From assembly GCF_947497025.1 (NCBI RefSeq), contig NZ_CANMFC010000001.1, forward strand, positions 310,001 through 374,000: 64,000 nucleotides of DNA. The letters are read 5' to 3'. Shown in pieces: positions 30,127-40,363 of this stretch. Each line of letters starts with the position of its first letter. The first letter of the stretch is position 1. Both the position numbers and the translations under genes were made by a program. Origin of the DNA: an uncultured Kushneria sp. (lineage in GTDB: Bacteria > Pseudomonadota > Gammaproteobacteria > Pseudomonadales > Halomonadaceae). A model generated the notes under the pieces. It was not told the DNA's origin. It worked only from the letters and a program-made list of their open reading frames with translations, and ran no database searches.

Positions 30127-30796
30127 GGTCGTCGGAAGTCAGCTCATTGGCAGGCGCATCGATGATGATGCGTCCCTCGTCCAGCCCAATGATGCGATCA
30201 AAGTGCGCCAGTGCCAGTTCACGCTGATGCAGGGCCACCACATAGGTCTGGTGGCGTGCGTTGATCAGCTCAAGCAGTCGAACGCCCTGGCGCGGGTCGA
30301 CGCTGGCAACCGGTTCATCCCCGATAAAGACCGGGCGGTCCTGATACAGCGCCCGTGCAATGGCGACACGCTGTTGCTGGCCGCCGGAAAGCTGGTCGAC
30401 CTGACGTCGCAACAGCCCGTCCAGCCCCAGTGTATCGGCAAGCGCACTGATCTCCCGCCAGCAGGTCCGGTCGGGGCGCAGCAGATTGAGCAAATTTTGC
30501 CAGCGCGAAAAATGGGCCAGGCGCCCCATGTAGATGTTGTGATAGGCCGAAAGCGTGGGCACCAGCGCATTGGCCTGTGGACACCAGGCGCCCTGGTCAC
30601 CGAGTCGAATGCGCAGGGCATCGAGCAGGGTCGATTTACCCACGCCGCTGCGTCCCAGCAGGGCGATGCGATCGCCCTGCAAGATACGCAGTGTCAGGTC
30701 GGGAAAGACAACGTGATCGTCATGGCTCAGACAGGCATGATCAAACCCTGCAATCACGCCAGAGGCGTCTGGTCCGACAGTGGCGGTTTCCAGCAT
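30101..30796 (-). CDS. PhnC-type ABC transporter ATP-binding protein
   Basis: Walker A GRSGVGKST; signature LSGGQQQRVAIARAL; downstream partner permease. Confidence 0.92.
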   Translation of the reverse strand: MLETATVGPDASGVIAGFDHACLSHDDHVVFPDLTLRILQGDRIALLGRSGVGKSTLLDALRIRLGDQGAWCPQANALVPTLSAYHNIYMGRLAHFSRWQNLLNLLRPDRTCWREISALADTLGLDGLLRRQVDQLSGGQQQRVAIARALYQDRPVFIGDEPVASVDPRQGVRLLELINARHQTYVVALHQRELALAHFDRIIGLDEGRIIIDAPANELTSDDLDVLYVTD

Positions 30797-30800
30797 GGGC

Positions 30801-31652
30801 TTATCGCAGCAGTCCCAGCGCCTGACCGACCTTCTCGATGGGCGCATAGTCCTCATTGGAGGCCGGGATGAATCCTTCACGCGGAAAGCTTGCCAGCAGG
30901 TCGGGGTCGGTCATGTCCAGCAGGGCCTTTTGAACGTGCTGTGTCGTATCGGCACCGTAGTGATCATCGACATCGCCGCGAATGGTCCACTGATAATCCG
31001 GATAGGCCGGCGTTGACCAGATGACGTGCACCTTGTCGGTATCCACTCGGCCATCGGCCACGGCGGCGTCCCAGACGGTGTAATTGAGCGCGCCAATGTC
31101 AAAGGCCCCTGACTCGACCAGCGCCATGGTGCGGGTATGATCGCCCGAGTACCCGACGCGGGAGAACACCTTCTCCGGAGCCTCGTCAAAACGCTCGCGC
31201 AGATAGTAGTCGGGCATCAGACGGCCGGATGTGGAGGTCTTGGCGCCAAAGGTAAAGGTCTTGCCCTTGACCGCCTCCGACAGCTCGGACTGATCGGCCT
31301 TTAGGTCCGTATCGGCATTGGCAATGAAATAGGTCTTGAAGTCGGCGTCTTCCTTGCCCTGAGCTATCGCTTTCGAACCGGGCACGATCTGGCGCGCCTG
31401 AACGCCGGTCAGTCCGCCAAACCAGGCCAGCTGGACCTGATCGTTACGAAAGGCGCTGACAGCGGCGGCGTAGGATTTGACCGGCACGTACTCGACATCC
31501 AGCCCCGTTTTTTCGGACAGATAATCCGCCACCTTGTCAAAACGCTCCACCAGCCTTGCTTCATCCTCGTCGGGAATGGCCGTAAAGCGGAAGGTATCGG
31601 CGAATGCCGTGGTGCTGAGCATGACAAGCGAAAGGGCAACGAGCCTGCGCAT
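30801..31652 (-). CDS. PhnD-like substrate-binding protein (phosphonate/phosphite/selenate-type ABC)
   Basis: Signal peptide; FTAIPDEDEARLVERFDKVADYLSEKTGLDVEYVPVKSYAAAVSAFRNDQVQLAWFGGLTGVQAR. Confidence 0.88.
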   Translation of the reverse strand: MRRLVALSLVMLSTTAFADTFRFTAIPDEDEARLVERFDKVADYLSEKTGLDVEYVPVKSYAAAVSAFRNDQVQLAWFGGLTGVQARQIVPGSKAIAQGKEDADFKTYFIANADTDLKADQSELSEAVKGKTFTFGAKTSTSGRLMPDYYLRERFDEAPEKVFSRVGYSGDHTRTMALVESGAFDIGALNYTVWDAAVADGRVDTDKVHVIWSTPAYPDYQWTIRGDVDDHYGADTTQHVQKALLDMTDPDLLASFPREGFIPASNEDYAPIEKVGQALGLLR

Positions 31653-31779
31653 CGGGGAAACTCCTCAGAAGCGTCGAGTGGGGTTGGGCGTGCATGCTAG
31701 CATGCTCTGATGCCTATATACGTTGTCGCTGATGTTTTTATGGGTTCCTTCCAATGCCCCACTGATCAACGACAGGCAT

Positions 31780-31810
31780 AAAAAAACCCCCTCTCACGAG
31801 AAAGGGGGGG
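31780..31810 (-). terminator. Rho-independent terminator of sugar porter gene
   Basis: Minus strand: CCCCCTTTCTCGTGAGAGGGGGTTTTTT. Confidence 0.85.
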
Positions 31811-31830
31811 AACACGCAAGCACCGAAGTA

Positions 31831-33273
31831 TCAGTTACCGATGTCTTTCAGCGGCTTGCCACTCATCAGGTTCTTTTCGATCTTTTCAAGCGAGATGCCC
31901 TTGGTTTCCGGGATCAGCAGCAGGGTGAAGATGATAAAGACCACGTTGAGAACCGACAGGATGCCAAACGTCATGGCGCCTCCAATGGCGGCAATCATGA
32001 CCGGGAAGAACTGACCAATGGCAAAGTTGCCGACCCAGTTGGCCACCGTTGAGCAGCTCAGGCCAAAATCACGACCGTTGAGCGGCTGGATTTCGGCACA
32101 CAGGGTCCAGATCAGCGGGCCGGCCGACATGGCAAAACCGGCCACGAAGATCAAAAGCGACGCCATGCCGGTGTACTGCAGGAAGGTCGTGGTCGGGCCG
32201 ATGACCAGAATCGAGGCCAGAACGGCCATGCTGGCGGCCATGACGGCAAACCCGGCATAAAGGATGGGCTTGCGACCCAGACGGTCAACAAAGCCGATGG
32301 CAATGAAGGTGGCCAGCACGTTGACCAGACCGGTGGCAACCGTACTCCAGAGCTGAGCGGCCGTACCCTCAAAGCCCGACATCTGGAAGATCTGCGGGGC
32401 GAAATACATGATGGCGTTCATGCCGGTGAACTGCTGTACCAGCTGCAGGCAGATGCCCAGCATGACCGAGCGGCGGAAGTTGGGGTTCTCCTTGAACATC
32501 TGGAAGCCGCGGCTTTTCTGTTCGGCATTGATGCTCTCCTCGATTTCGCCCATCTCGTAATCGATTTCGGTCTTGCTGCTGCGCAGCTTGGTCAGGACTC
32601 CCCTGGCCTCTTCAAACCGGTCTTGCGAGGCCAGCCAGCGCGGACTGTTGGGGACCATGAGCACGCCGATGAACAGCATTGCGGCCGGAATCATCAAAAC
32701 GCCGAACATCCAGCGCCAGCTTTCGATATAGCTGAAGGCCAGATTCGACATGAAGGCGGCCAGAATACCGACCGTGACCATCAGCTGATAAAAGGAGATG
32801 GTGGTGCCGCGGATGCGCTCGGGGGCTACCTCGGAAAGATACAGCGGTGCCGTAAAAGAGGCCACGCCTACGGCCAGTCCCAGCAGGATACGGGCAATGA
32901 TCAGAACGTTCGGGCTGGTGGACATGACCGCGACCAGTGCGCCGATAAAAAACAAAAGCGAGCTGTACATCAATGCCTTTTTACGACCAAAGCGCTGTGA
33001 TATAGCGCCGGCACCCAGGGCACCCAGCGCGGCACCGACCATCATGGAGCTAACGATCCAGCCTTCCATCAGGGTGGAGACATGAAACTCCTTGACGATA
33101 AAGGGCAGGGCGCCGGAGATGACACCAATGTCCATACCGAACAGCAGACCGGCAAGGGCGGCCAGACCGCAACTCAGCCATACCATGGGCACAATATCGG
33201 CGTTTTTGACGGCGTCCGGTTTCGCCTGATCATAATTTGCAGCGCTTGAGCTGCTCCCTGAGTGACCTACCAT
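31831..33273 (-). CDS. Sugar porter family MFS transporter (GalP/AraE/XylE-like)
   Basis: LFGMDIGVISGALPFI; RFGRKKALM; GRKPILYAG; PETKGISLEKIE sugar-porter signatures. Confidence 0.93.
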   Translation of the reverse strand: MVGHSGSSSSAANYDQAKPDAVKNADIVPMVWLSCGLAALAGLLFGMDIGVISGALPFIVKEFHVSTLMEGWIVSSMMVGAALGALGAGAISQRFGRKKALMYSSLLFFIGALVAVMSTSPNVLIIARILLGLAVGVASFTAPLYLSEVAPERIRGTTISFYQLMVTVGILAAFMSNLAFSYIESWRWMFGVLMIPAAMLFIGVLMVPNSPRWLASQDRFEEARGVLTKLRSSKTEIDYEMGEIEESINAEQKSRGFQMFKENPNFRRSVMLGICLQLVQQFTGMNAIMYFAPQIFQMSGFEGTAAQLWSTVATGLVNVLATFIAIGFVDRLGRKPILYAGFAVMAASMAVLASILVIGPTTTFLQYTGMASLLIFVAGFAMSAGPLIWTLCAEIQPLNGRDFGLSCSTVANWVGNFAIGQFFPVMIAAIGGAMTFGILSVLNVVFIIFTLLLIPETKGISLEKIEKNLMSGKPLKDIGN

Positions 33274-33882
33274 GTCATTTTTCCTTGTACCGCCAGGTTG
33301 AAAGGGCGTTGCTTAATCGTGTCAGCCATAAACTACCAGCGCCGCTGCCTGTGTACTGCGCCATTATGGGCATTTTCTGTTACGTGCAGAGAACGGAGGA
33401 CAATGAAAGAAATGCCTTTCATGAGCCCGTGAGAAATGGTCAGCGATCGACAGTTGATGGCATCTTGAATCATGCGCACCATAATAAAGTTGTTAAGGTA
33501 CGATAAGGCCAGCGATTATCGTTGTTTGTTAGACCAAAGGCTTATGACTCGTCCGCGAGCGGCATGGTCTTCACGATCAATGCGTTCCAAAAATGTCATC
33601 CCCAAGGTAAAAGAGTGCTGATATCATTGGATCTTCATGCAGCCTCGATGCCGCCGAACTATCCTGCCAAATGATGCATGGCCAGGGTTTTGCGCAACCG
33701 CGTCCGTGCAAACGGTCTGCCAGCCATGTCAGATGTACTGGTTCGACAGTGTCTACACCCTCAAGGGCAGACGAAGGGGCTGCTACCTGCTGCCCTGATG
33801 GAAGCGAAGCCATGTGTTGCGAGGATGATGTCCTGATGTCTAACGTTGTCGGAAATCTACCAAACCGGGAAGGGAGCACGGC

Positions 33883-35364
33883 ATGAGTGTGAATGACGAC
33901 AACAGTACTGCTGTCGATCTGGCGCTTTTCGGCGCGCTGGGTGATCTGGCCCTGCGCAAGCTGTACGTTGCGCTCTATCATCTGGATCGCGAATCGTTGA
34001 TGGCGCCCGAGACCCGAATTTTGGGTCTGGCCCGTCAGGAATACGATAATGATGCCTTTCGTGCGCGCGTGCGCGACGCACTGGAAACGCGTGTGCGCGC
34101 CGATGAGCGCACCGAGGAGAGCATGAATCGGTTTCTGGCGCGGCTGGACTATATCGAAATCGAGTTTGCTTCTCCCGAGAGCTACAACCAGATTGCCCAG
34201 TGGCACGGCAACAGTCCGCGACCGCTGACCATCTATCTGTCGGTGCCGGCCCGTCTGTATGGCGAGATCTGCGCCAACCTGTCGACGAGTGGCTGCCTGG
34301 ACGACGAGTCTCGTGTGGTGGTCGAAAAGCCGATCGGCTACTCGCTTCAAAGCTCCGAGGAAATCAACGACGCCATCGGCGCCGTCTTCGATGAGAGCCG
34401 GATCTATCGCATCGACCACTACCTGGGCAAGGAAACGGTCCAGAATCTGCTGGCCCTGCGCTTTGCCAACCCGCTGTTTGGCAGTCAGTGGAACCAGAGC
34501 CATATCTCGCACGTCGAGATCACCGTGGCAGAAACGGTCGGCATCGAGGGGCGCTGGGGCTATTTCGATCAGGCCGGTCAGCTGCGTGACATGGTCCAGA
34601 ACCATTTGATGCAGCTTTTGTGCATGATCGCCATGGATCCGCCTTCCAATCTGGATGCCGACAGCATTCGCGATGAGAAGGTCAAGGTGCTCAAGGCCCT
34701 TCGCCCGTTTGAAGGCGAGCGGCTGGATACCGATGTGGTGAGAGGGCAATACATTGCCGGTACCATTGCCGGCAAATCGGTGCCGGGCTATCTCGAGGAA
34801 GAGGGCGCCAATGTTGATTCGCGCACCGAAACCTTTGTGGCCTTCAAGACCGAGATCCAGAACTGGCGCTGGGCGGGCGTGCCCTTCTATCTGCGCACCG
34901 GCAAGCGCATGCCGGAAAAACTCTCGCAGATCGTGATTCACTTTCGTCCGCAGTCGCATTATATCTTTGATAACGATCAGCGCAGCATGGCGGCCAACAA
35001 GCTCATCATTCGGCTGCAGCCCGATGAGGGCATTGCCCTGCAGGTGCTGACCAAGGACAGCGGGCTGGACAAGGGCATGCGCCTGCGTACCGGGCCATTG
35101 CATCTGGATTTCCATCAGGCCTTCCCTTCGGCGCGTATTCCCGATGCCTATGAACGCCTGCTGCTGGAAGTCATGAAGGGTCAGCAGTATCTCTTTGTGC
35201 GTCGTGACGAGATCGAGTACTCCTGGCGCTGGATTGATCAGTTGATCAAGGGCTGGGAAGCGCGTGACATCATGCCCAAGCGCTATCCGGCAGGTTCGTG
35301 GGGGCCGGTTTCCTCCATCGGAATGATCACTCAGGACGGACGTAGCTGGTATGAAGACTATTGA
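33883..35364 (+). CDS. zwf: Glucose-6-phosphate 1-dehydrogenase
   Basis: [19 protein letters not shown]; active-site [13 protein letters not shown]. Confidence 0.97.
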   Translation: MSVNDDNSTAVDLALFGALGDLALRKLYVALYHLDRESLMAPETRILGLARQEYDNDAFRARVRDALETRVRADERTEESMNRFLARLDYIEIEFASPESYNQIAQWHGNSPRPLTIYLSVPARLYGEICANLSTSGCLDDESRVVVEKPIGYSLQSSEEINDAIGAVFDESRIYRIDHYLGKETVQNLLALRFANPLFGSQWNQSHISHVEITVAETVGIEGRWGYFDQAGQLRDMVQNHLMQLLCMIAMDPPSNLDADSIRDEKVKVLKALRPFEGERLDTDVVRGQYIAGTIAGKSVPGYLEEEGANVDSRTETFVAFKTEIQNWRWAGVPFYLRTGKRMPEKLSQIVIHFRPQSHYIFDNDQRSMAANKLIIRLQPDEGIALQVLTKDSGLDKGMRLRTGPLHLDFHQAFPSARIPDAYERLLLEVMKGQQYLFVRRDEIEYSWRWIDQLIKGWEARDIMPKRYPAGSWGPVSSIGMITQDGRSWYEDY

Positions 35365-35366
35365 TT

Positions 35367-36044
35367 ATGAAAACGACTGACGCAGACGCACGCACTCGAG
35401 TGGCCCATGACCTGGCGGTCAGTGTGGCCGGTGCCCTCGGGGAAGATCTCGAGCAGCAGGAGCGGGTAACGCTGGTGCTTTCCGGGGGGAGTACGCCCAG
35501 GCCGTTCATGCAGGCGCTGAGCCGGATGCCGCTGCCATGGTCCAGAGTGGATATCACCCTGGCCGATGAGCGCTGGGTGGCGACCGATCACGAGGACAGC
35601 AATGATCGCTTCGTGCGGACGCACATGTTGATCAATGCTGCCGCCGAGGCGCGTTTTCATCCGCTCGTTAACGATGCGCCAACGCCTGAAGAGGGGGCGG
35701 AAGAGGTCGGTCAGCGCCTCACCGCGCTGACCTGGCCTGCCAGTGTCGTGGTGCTGGGCATGGGAGGCGATGGCCATACAGCATCGCTGTTCCCGGACAG
35801 CGCAGAACTTGGTAACGGGCTCGAAAGTGAGGCGCTGGTCATCGCGGCTCATGCGCCAAGCGTTGAACAACCCCGCATCTCCCTGACACGCGATCGCCTC
35901 ATGCGCTCGCATCGTCGCTATCTGCATCTCGGCGGTGCCGATAAAAAAGCCGTGCTGGCGCGTGCCATGGCAGGCAGCGATCAACATGAATTGCCGATCC
36001 GGGCTTTTCTTGATGCGCCGCTGGCACTTTACTGGGCACCGTGA
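35367..36044 (+). CDS. pgl: 6-phosphogluconolactonase
   Basis: VTLVLSGGSTPRPFMQALS; WSRVDITLADERWV; GMGGDGHTASLFPDS. Confidence 0.95.
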   Translation: MKTTDADARTRVAHDLAVSVAGALGEDLEQQERVTLVLSGGSTPRPFMQALSRMPLPWSRVDITLADERWVATDHEDSNDRFVRTHMLINAAAEARFHPLVNDAPTPEEGAEEVGQRLTALTWPASVVVLGMGGDGHTASLFPDSAELGNGLESEALVIAAHAPSVEQPRISLTRDRLMRSHRRYLHLGGADKKAVLARAMAGSDQHELPIRAFLDAPLALYWAP

Positions 36045-36183
36045 CACGATAAAGATCAAGACACGACAAAGCATGTCCCGGTGCGTCAGGCGTTGCCGGG
36101 AAAGGAACAAGTTGGGTCGAGGATGTCTGTTTTCGATCTGTTTAGCGCGGCGCATACCGCCGGGGTGATGATCAGGAGGCTTC

Positions 36184-36846
36184 ATGTCATCGGACAAGCA
36201 GTTACCGTCCACACGTACGACCGAAATTGACAGTATCTGTCAGCGGACCACGGTCATCCCGGTGTTGACCATTCATCGCATCGAAGACGCCGTACCGCTG
36301 TGCCGGGCGCTTTACGAAGGCGGGCTTACCGTACTGGAAGTGACCCTGCGCACCGACTGTGCCATGGAAGCGCTTTATCGCCTGCGTGACGAGTTGCCCG
36401 AAGCCAGCATCGGTGCCGGCACGGTACTCACACCCGCGCAGTATCGGCGTGCAGAAGATGCCGGTGTGGACTTTGTGGTCACCCCCGGTACTACCGATCG
36501 CCTCTACGAGTATGGTATTCAAAGCCCGGTGCCCCTGCTGCCGGGGATTGCAACGGCAACGGAACTCCTGACCGGCTGGCAGTACGGCTATCGTCGCTTC
36601 AAGTTCTTCCCGGCCGAGGCCAGTGGCGGTGTTGGCGCACTCAAGGCGCTTGCAGGCCCCCTGGGAGATGTCCAGTTTTGCCCTACCGGGGGCATTACGC
36701 CCGACAATGCAGCCAACTATTTAAGGCTTCGCAACGTCATGTGTGTCGGCGGTACCTGGGTGACTCCAAAGGAACTGATTGAAAATGAGGACTGGGACGG
36801 CATTCGCGCCATTGCGCGTGAGACCGTGGCCACCATCAAGCACTGA
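36184..36846 (+). CDS. eda: Bifunctional KDPG/KHG aldolase
   Basis: VIPVLTIHRIEDAVPLCRALYEGGLTVLEVTLRT; IGAGTVLTPAQ; FKFFPAEASGG. Confidence 0.96.
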   Translation: MSSDKQLPSTRTTEIDSICQRTTVIPVLTIHRIEDAVPLCRALYEGGLTVLEVTLRTDCAMEALYRLRDELPEASIGAGTVLTPAQYRRAEDAGVDFVVTPGTTDRLYEYGIQSPVPLLPGIATATELLTGWQYGYRRFKFFPAEASGGVGALKALAGPLGDVQFCPTGGITPDNAANYLRLRNVMCVGGTWVTPKELIENEDWDGIRAIARETVATIKH

Positions 36847-36937
36847 GCACGTTGAATTGGTATCTTGAGTTACCAGACGGCAGGGCATGCATGATCCTGT
36901 CGCTACCGGCTCTCTCGGCAGCCTCGGCTGTTGTTTT

Positions 36938-36966
36938 GCCCGTCTCGTTTGAGGCGGGCTTTTTTT
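36938..36966 (+). terminator. Rho-independent terminator downstream of eda
   Basis: GCCCGTCTC-GTTT-GAGGCGGGC then TTTTTTT. Confidence 0.88.
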
Positions 36967-37115
36967 GCGCTGATGGTTGAGAGGTTGCCTTGGCTCCTCC
37001 ATCAATCATCGGGCGTGCGCAGACAGCTTGTCGTCCTGATCCTGCACCTGGCGTATCTGTCACGCCGGCAGTGCTGCCATTTTTGGCCACCTGCAGGGAT
37101 GGGGTGAATGACGCA

Positions 37116-37149
37116 TAAAAAAGGCTGCCCCTTCGAAAACGGGCAGCCT
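37116..37149 (-). terminator. Rho-independent terminator of AKR operon
   Basis: Minus strand: GGCTGCCCGTTTTCGAAGGGGCAGCCTTTTTT. Confidence 0.88.
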
Positions 37150-37172
37150 CCGATGCGCATGACCAAGGGAGA

Positions 37173-38036
37173 TCAGGGCACGCGATAGGCGCGCACGGCT
37201 TCCAGCAGGGCGAACCACTCTGGTCGGCTCAGCGTCAGGCCGGCATCGTGTGCCAGTGCCTGCAGCCGGGCAGGGCGAAGCGTTCCCACCACGGCTCTGG
37301 GCTGCCCCGGGATGGTGTGAAGCCAGGCCAGCGCGATACCGGCAGGGCTGACCTGATGGGTGTCGGCCATGGCCTTGAGCATCTGACCCAGCTGGTTTTC
37401 AAAAATGCGCCCACCCCATAGTGGCGAACCGGCAAGGCCCGACATGTTGTCGCGGCGCATGCTGTCCCACATGCCATCAAAGAGCATCTGGCTGCGGGCG
37501 ATCGACATCTCCATCTGCTGACAGGCCAGCGGTGTCTGCATGGCAGCCTGAAGATGCCGCCACTGAGCAGGCAGGAAGTTGGCCACACCAATGCATCCTG
37601 CTCGACCGCTCTCGACAATGGCATCCAGCGCCCGTCCGGTAGCCTCAACGTCCATCAGAGGATCAGGGCGCATGAGCATGAGGGTGTTGATCTGCTCTAT
37701 GCCCAGCTGCTTCAGCGCACGATTGACGACCTCATCGAGATACTCGGGGCGGGTGTCGTAATACTTGGCGCCAAAGCGGTCTTCATTGCGCTGTGCCGGG
37801 ACCACGCCAACACTCATGTCAAACTGAAGCTGTCGGGCCTGACTTTTCGGGAGCTGCCGGATCGCCTGCCCCAGCAGGCCTTCCTGTCCCTTTTCGAGAT
37901 CACTGTGGTCGAACTCGCAAAGCCCCTCTTCGAGGCGCTGCTGAAACCAGCTCGCCAGTGCTTCGGGCGTTTGCAGGCTGTCGTAGTACGGTAGCTGGCG
38001 CAGACCGATCACAAAGGGCGCGGCTGTCATGCTCAT
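37173..38036 (-). CDS. Aldo/keto reductase family protein
   Basis: IGVANFLPAQW, TLMLMRPDPLMD, VGTLRPARLQALAHDAGL AKR-like patterns. Confidence 0.82.
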   Translation of the reverse strand: MSMTAAPFVIGLRQLPYYDSLQTPEALASWFQQRLEEGLCEFDHSDLEKGQEGLLGQAIRQLPKSQARQLQFDMSVGVVPAQRNEDRFGAKYYDTRPEYLDEVVNRALKQLGIEQINTLMLMRPDPLMDVEATGRALDAIVESGRAGCIGVANFLPAQWRHLQAAMQTPLACQQMEMSIARSQMLFDGMWDSMRRDNMSGLAGSPLWGGRIFENQLGQMLKAMADTHQVSPAGIALAWLHTIPGQPRAVVGTLRPARLQALAHDAGLTLSRPEWFALLEAVRAYRVP

Positions 38037-38041
38037 CAGGG

Positions 38042-38911
38042 TTATTCCCGAGCAGAGGTTTCAGGACTTATGTGCATCGACAGGACGTGCTGTGCCCCGG
38101 GAGCAAGCCAGACCGGATCCAGCCGGGTACAGGCCGGTTCGATACAGATGAAGTTCAGGCGTTCACGGTCGGGGATATCGGTCGGCAGCTTGTCGCCCGG
38201 ATGCCAGACAACGGTTGAGTCGCTGCCCTGCTTGGCGATTCTCAGGCGTCTGTGCCCATCATCAAGCACCAGCGGTCGGCTGGAGTGATGGATGCGATCC
38301 AGCGCGCCACGAATTCCCAGTACGCCGGTCTGTTCTGCCTCGGCGTAGTCGGCCAGCTTGTCCAGATAGCGCGCGCCGCCCAGCCCCTCGATACGACACT
38401 GGTGGGTGTCCGGAACTGCAAAATAGGCGTGCAGCGCCTGGGTCAGGCGTATCGGTGTTTCGCCGATGTGTTCGGTCACAAGCTCCATGGCCAGACGCTG
38501 GGCATTGGCATGAATGATCAAACGAGGCGCCAGGGTGTCATGCAACTGCTCTTCGGGCGAAAGATGAATTTCAACGCCACCTTCCACCCCTTCATCAACG
38601 GCGTCGATACGCCAGTTGGCGGTACGAGCAAGGCCGTGCATCGGGCCATTGCCATCTTCGGGCTCGCCAAACCAGGGCCAGCACAGCGGCACACCGCCAC
38701 GTAAAGCCTCCGGCGATGCCTTGGGCGTGGAGGTGGTCCAGAGCCAGCCGCGATCTCCGACCGGCGCGTAATGCAGCAGATGGCCACCATGGCGGGACAG
38801 GACAAGCTGCCCCCAGTCATCGTTGATGACCAGCAGCGAGCGGCCCTGCCAGGTGGCATCACGTTGCCCCTGTGTGGACGACAAAAGCTCGCTCAATGCA
38901 TCCGGGATCAT
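38042..38911 (-). CDS. D-hexose-6-phosphate mutarotase (aldose 1-epimerase family, YeaD-like)
   Basis: LRGGVPLCWPWFG; MHGLARTANWRI; overlaps glk stop (operon). Confidence 0.88.
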   Translation of the reverse strand: MIPDALSELLSSTQGQRDATWQGRSLLVINDDWGQLVLSRHGGHLLHYAPVGDRGWLWTTSTPKASPEALRGGVPLCWPWFGEPEDGNGPMHGLARTANWRIDAVDEGVEGGVEIHLSPEEQLHDTLAPRLIIHANAQRLAMELVTEHIGETPIRLTQALHAYFAVPDTHQCRIEGLGGARYLDKLADYAEAEQTGVLGIRGALDRIHHSSRPLVLDDGHRRLRIAKQGSDSTVVWHPGDKLPTDIPDRERLNFICIEPACTRLDPVWLAPGAQHVLSMHISPETSARE

Positions 38912-39870
38912 GTCACCTCCTCGTTGTGCAGTGCTTCGGCGGCGCCCAGCAGTCCGGTCCATTTGGCGGTCACTACCCAGGTCGCAATATCGGCATTGTA
39001 GGGGCTCATGCGCCCCTTGTCGGCAAAGGCCTTGCGAAAATCGCTGATCCGAAGCGTATCAAGAATACGAGGCAGAATCCCCCCGCACAGATAAACGCCG
39101 CCGCGGGCACCCAGGGTCAGTGCCGCATCGCCGGTGGCATCGCCGAGTATCTTGCAAAACCGCAGGACAGCCTGACGGGCCACCGGGTCTTCTTCACTGC
39201 GGGCGGCTTCGCTGACGCAGGCCGGTGTGCTGAGGGCGCAGTCATGGCCTTCGAACTCGCACATGGCAGTGTAGATATCCAGCAGCCCCTGGCCGCACAA
39301 AACGCGCTCGATCGAGACGCGGCCATAGCGGCCTCGAAACCACTGTAGCAGGCGAATTTCGAAGTCATCGACCGGTGCGAAGCTGGCATGGCCGCCTTCA
39401 GCCGATAGTGGAATCCAGAAGCGCTGGCTGGGCGCCAGGCCTGCCAGCCCAAGGCCGGTGCCCGGACCAATGACCAGACGTGCACGACCGGGCTCGCTGT
39501 GGCCGTCGCCCAGGTTGACCAGGTCTTCATCGGGAATATGGGGCAGGCCCAGCGCCATGGCGGTAAAGTCGTTGATGACCTTGAAGTTATCCAGCCCAAG
39601 ACGTTGTTTCATGTCGCTTTTTGAAAAGCGCCATGGATTGTTGGTCATCTTGATTTCATCATCGTGTACCGGGCAGGCAAAGGCCAGACAGGCTTCGATC
39701 GGTCGCTCACCATTAATGCTGGCAAGATAGGCGTTGACCGCATCATCGAGGTTGGCATGATCGGCGCAGGCCAGCGTCTGAATATCGTGCAGATCGAAAG
39801 CGCCGGGGGTCACCAGGGCGAAGCGGGCATTGGTGCCACCGATGTCGCCGACCAGGGCGGGGCGTGTCAT
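38908..39870 (-). CDS. glk: Glucokinase
   Basis: LVGDIGGTNARFAL; VINDFTAMALGLP; GPGTGLGLAGL. Confidence 0.95.
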   Translation of the reverse strand: MTRPALVGDIGGTNARFALVTPGAFDLHDIQTLACADHANLDDAVNAYLASINGERPIEACLAFACPVHDDEIKMTNNPWRFSKSDMKQRLGLDNFKVINDFTAMALGLPHIPDEDLVNLGDGHSEPGRARLVIGPGTGLGLAGLAPSQRFWIPLSAEGGHASFAPVDDFEIRLLQWFRGRYGRVSIERVLCGQGLLDIYTAMCEFEGHDCALSTPACVSEAARSEEDPVARQAVLRFCKILGDATGDAALTLGARGGVYLCGGILPRILDTLRISDFRKAFADKGRMSPYNADIATWVVTAKWTGLLGAAEALHNEEVT

Positions 39871-40363
39871 GGCGGATGGTACTCCTGAAGTTCTATAAGT
39901 CTTTGAAACAATTCCTGCTCATCGATGCCGCCAGAATATCAGTCATTAGGGCAACACGCTGACGCGAGGTGGCCACACAGAATAAAACATGTCCTATCGT
40001 CAGGACTTTACCGGGTTGCGCCTTGTTTGACACGATTCACCTCTTTTGTAGAAACCATCAGGATGGATCCTCAGTCATGATCGGTCCTGTGATTTATGCG
40101 TCTCTTCTCTCAATGAGGACAGGCTCTGGCGTAATCGGTCGTCCCGGGCCAGACTTGTCCGGGCATCACATGACGCCGAATGGAAAAAACAGGGGGTTCG
40201 CCCGGGCCATCGCGGACACCTGAATGGGCAGGGCTTTACAACAGGACCATTGAGGTCAGAAAAAATGACCCCACGTTAGACATTCAGGGGCCGAAAACCG
40301 AGAGAATTGCGGCTCATTAATCTGTCGGTGATGAGCTTTATCCAAATCGCAGGAGGAGAAAAC

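Noticed and set aside
33577-35115. 512-aa ORF antisense to zwf
   Set aside because: Overlaps a clear zwf gene; long antisense frames are a usual artefact of GC-rich codon usage, and its translation has no recognisable family
36938-36966. Novel regulatory hairpin after eda
   Set aside because: Ordinary rho-independent terminator with T-run
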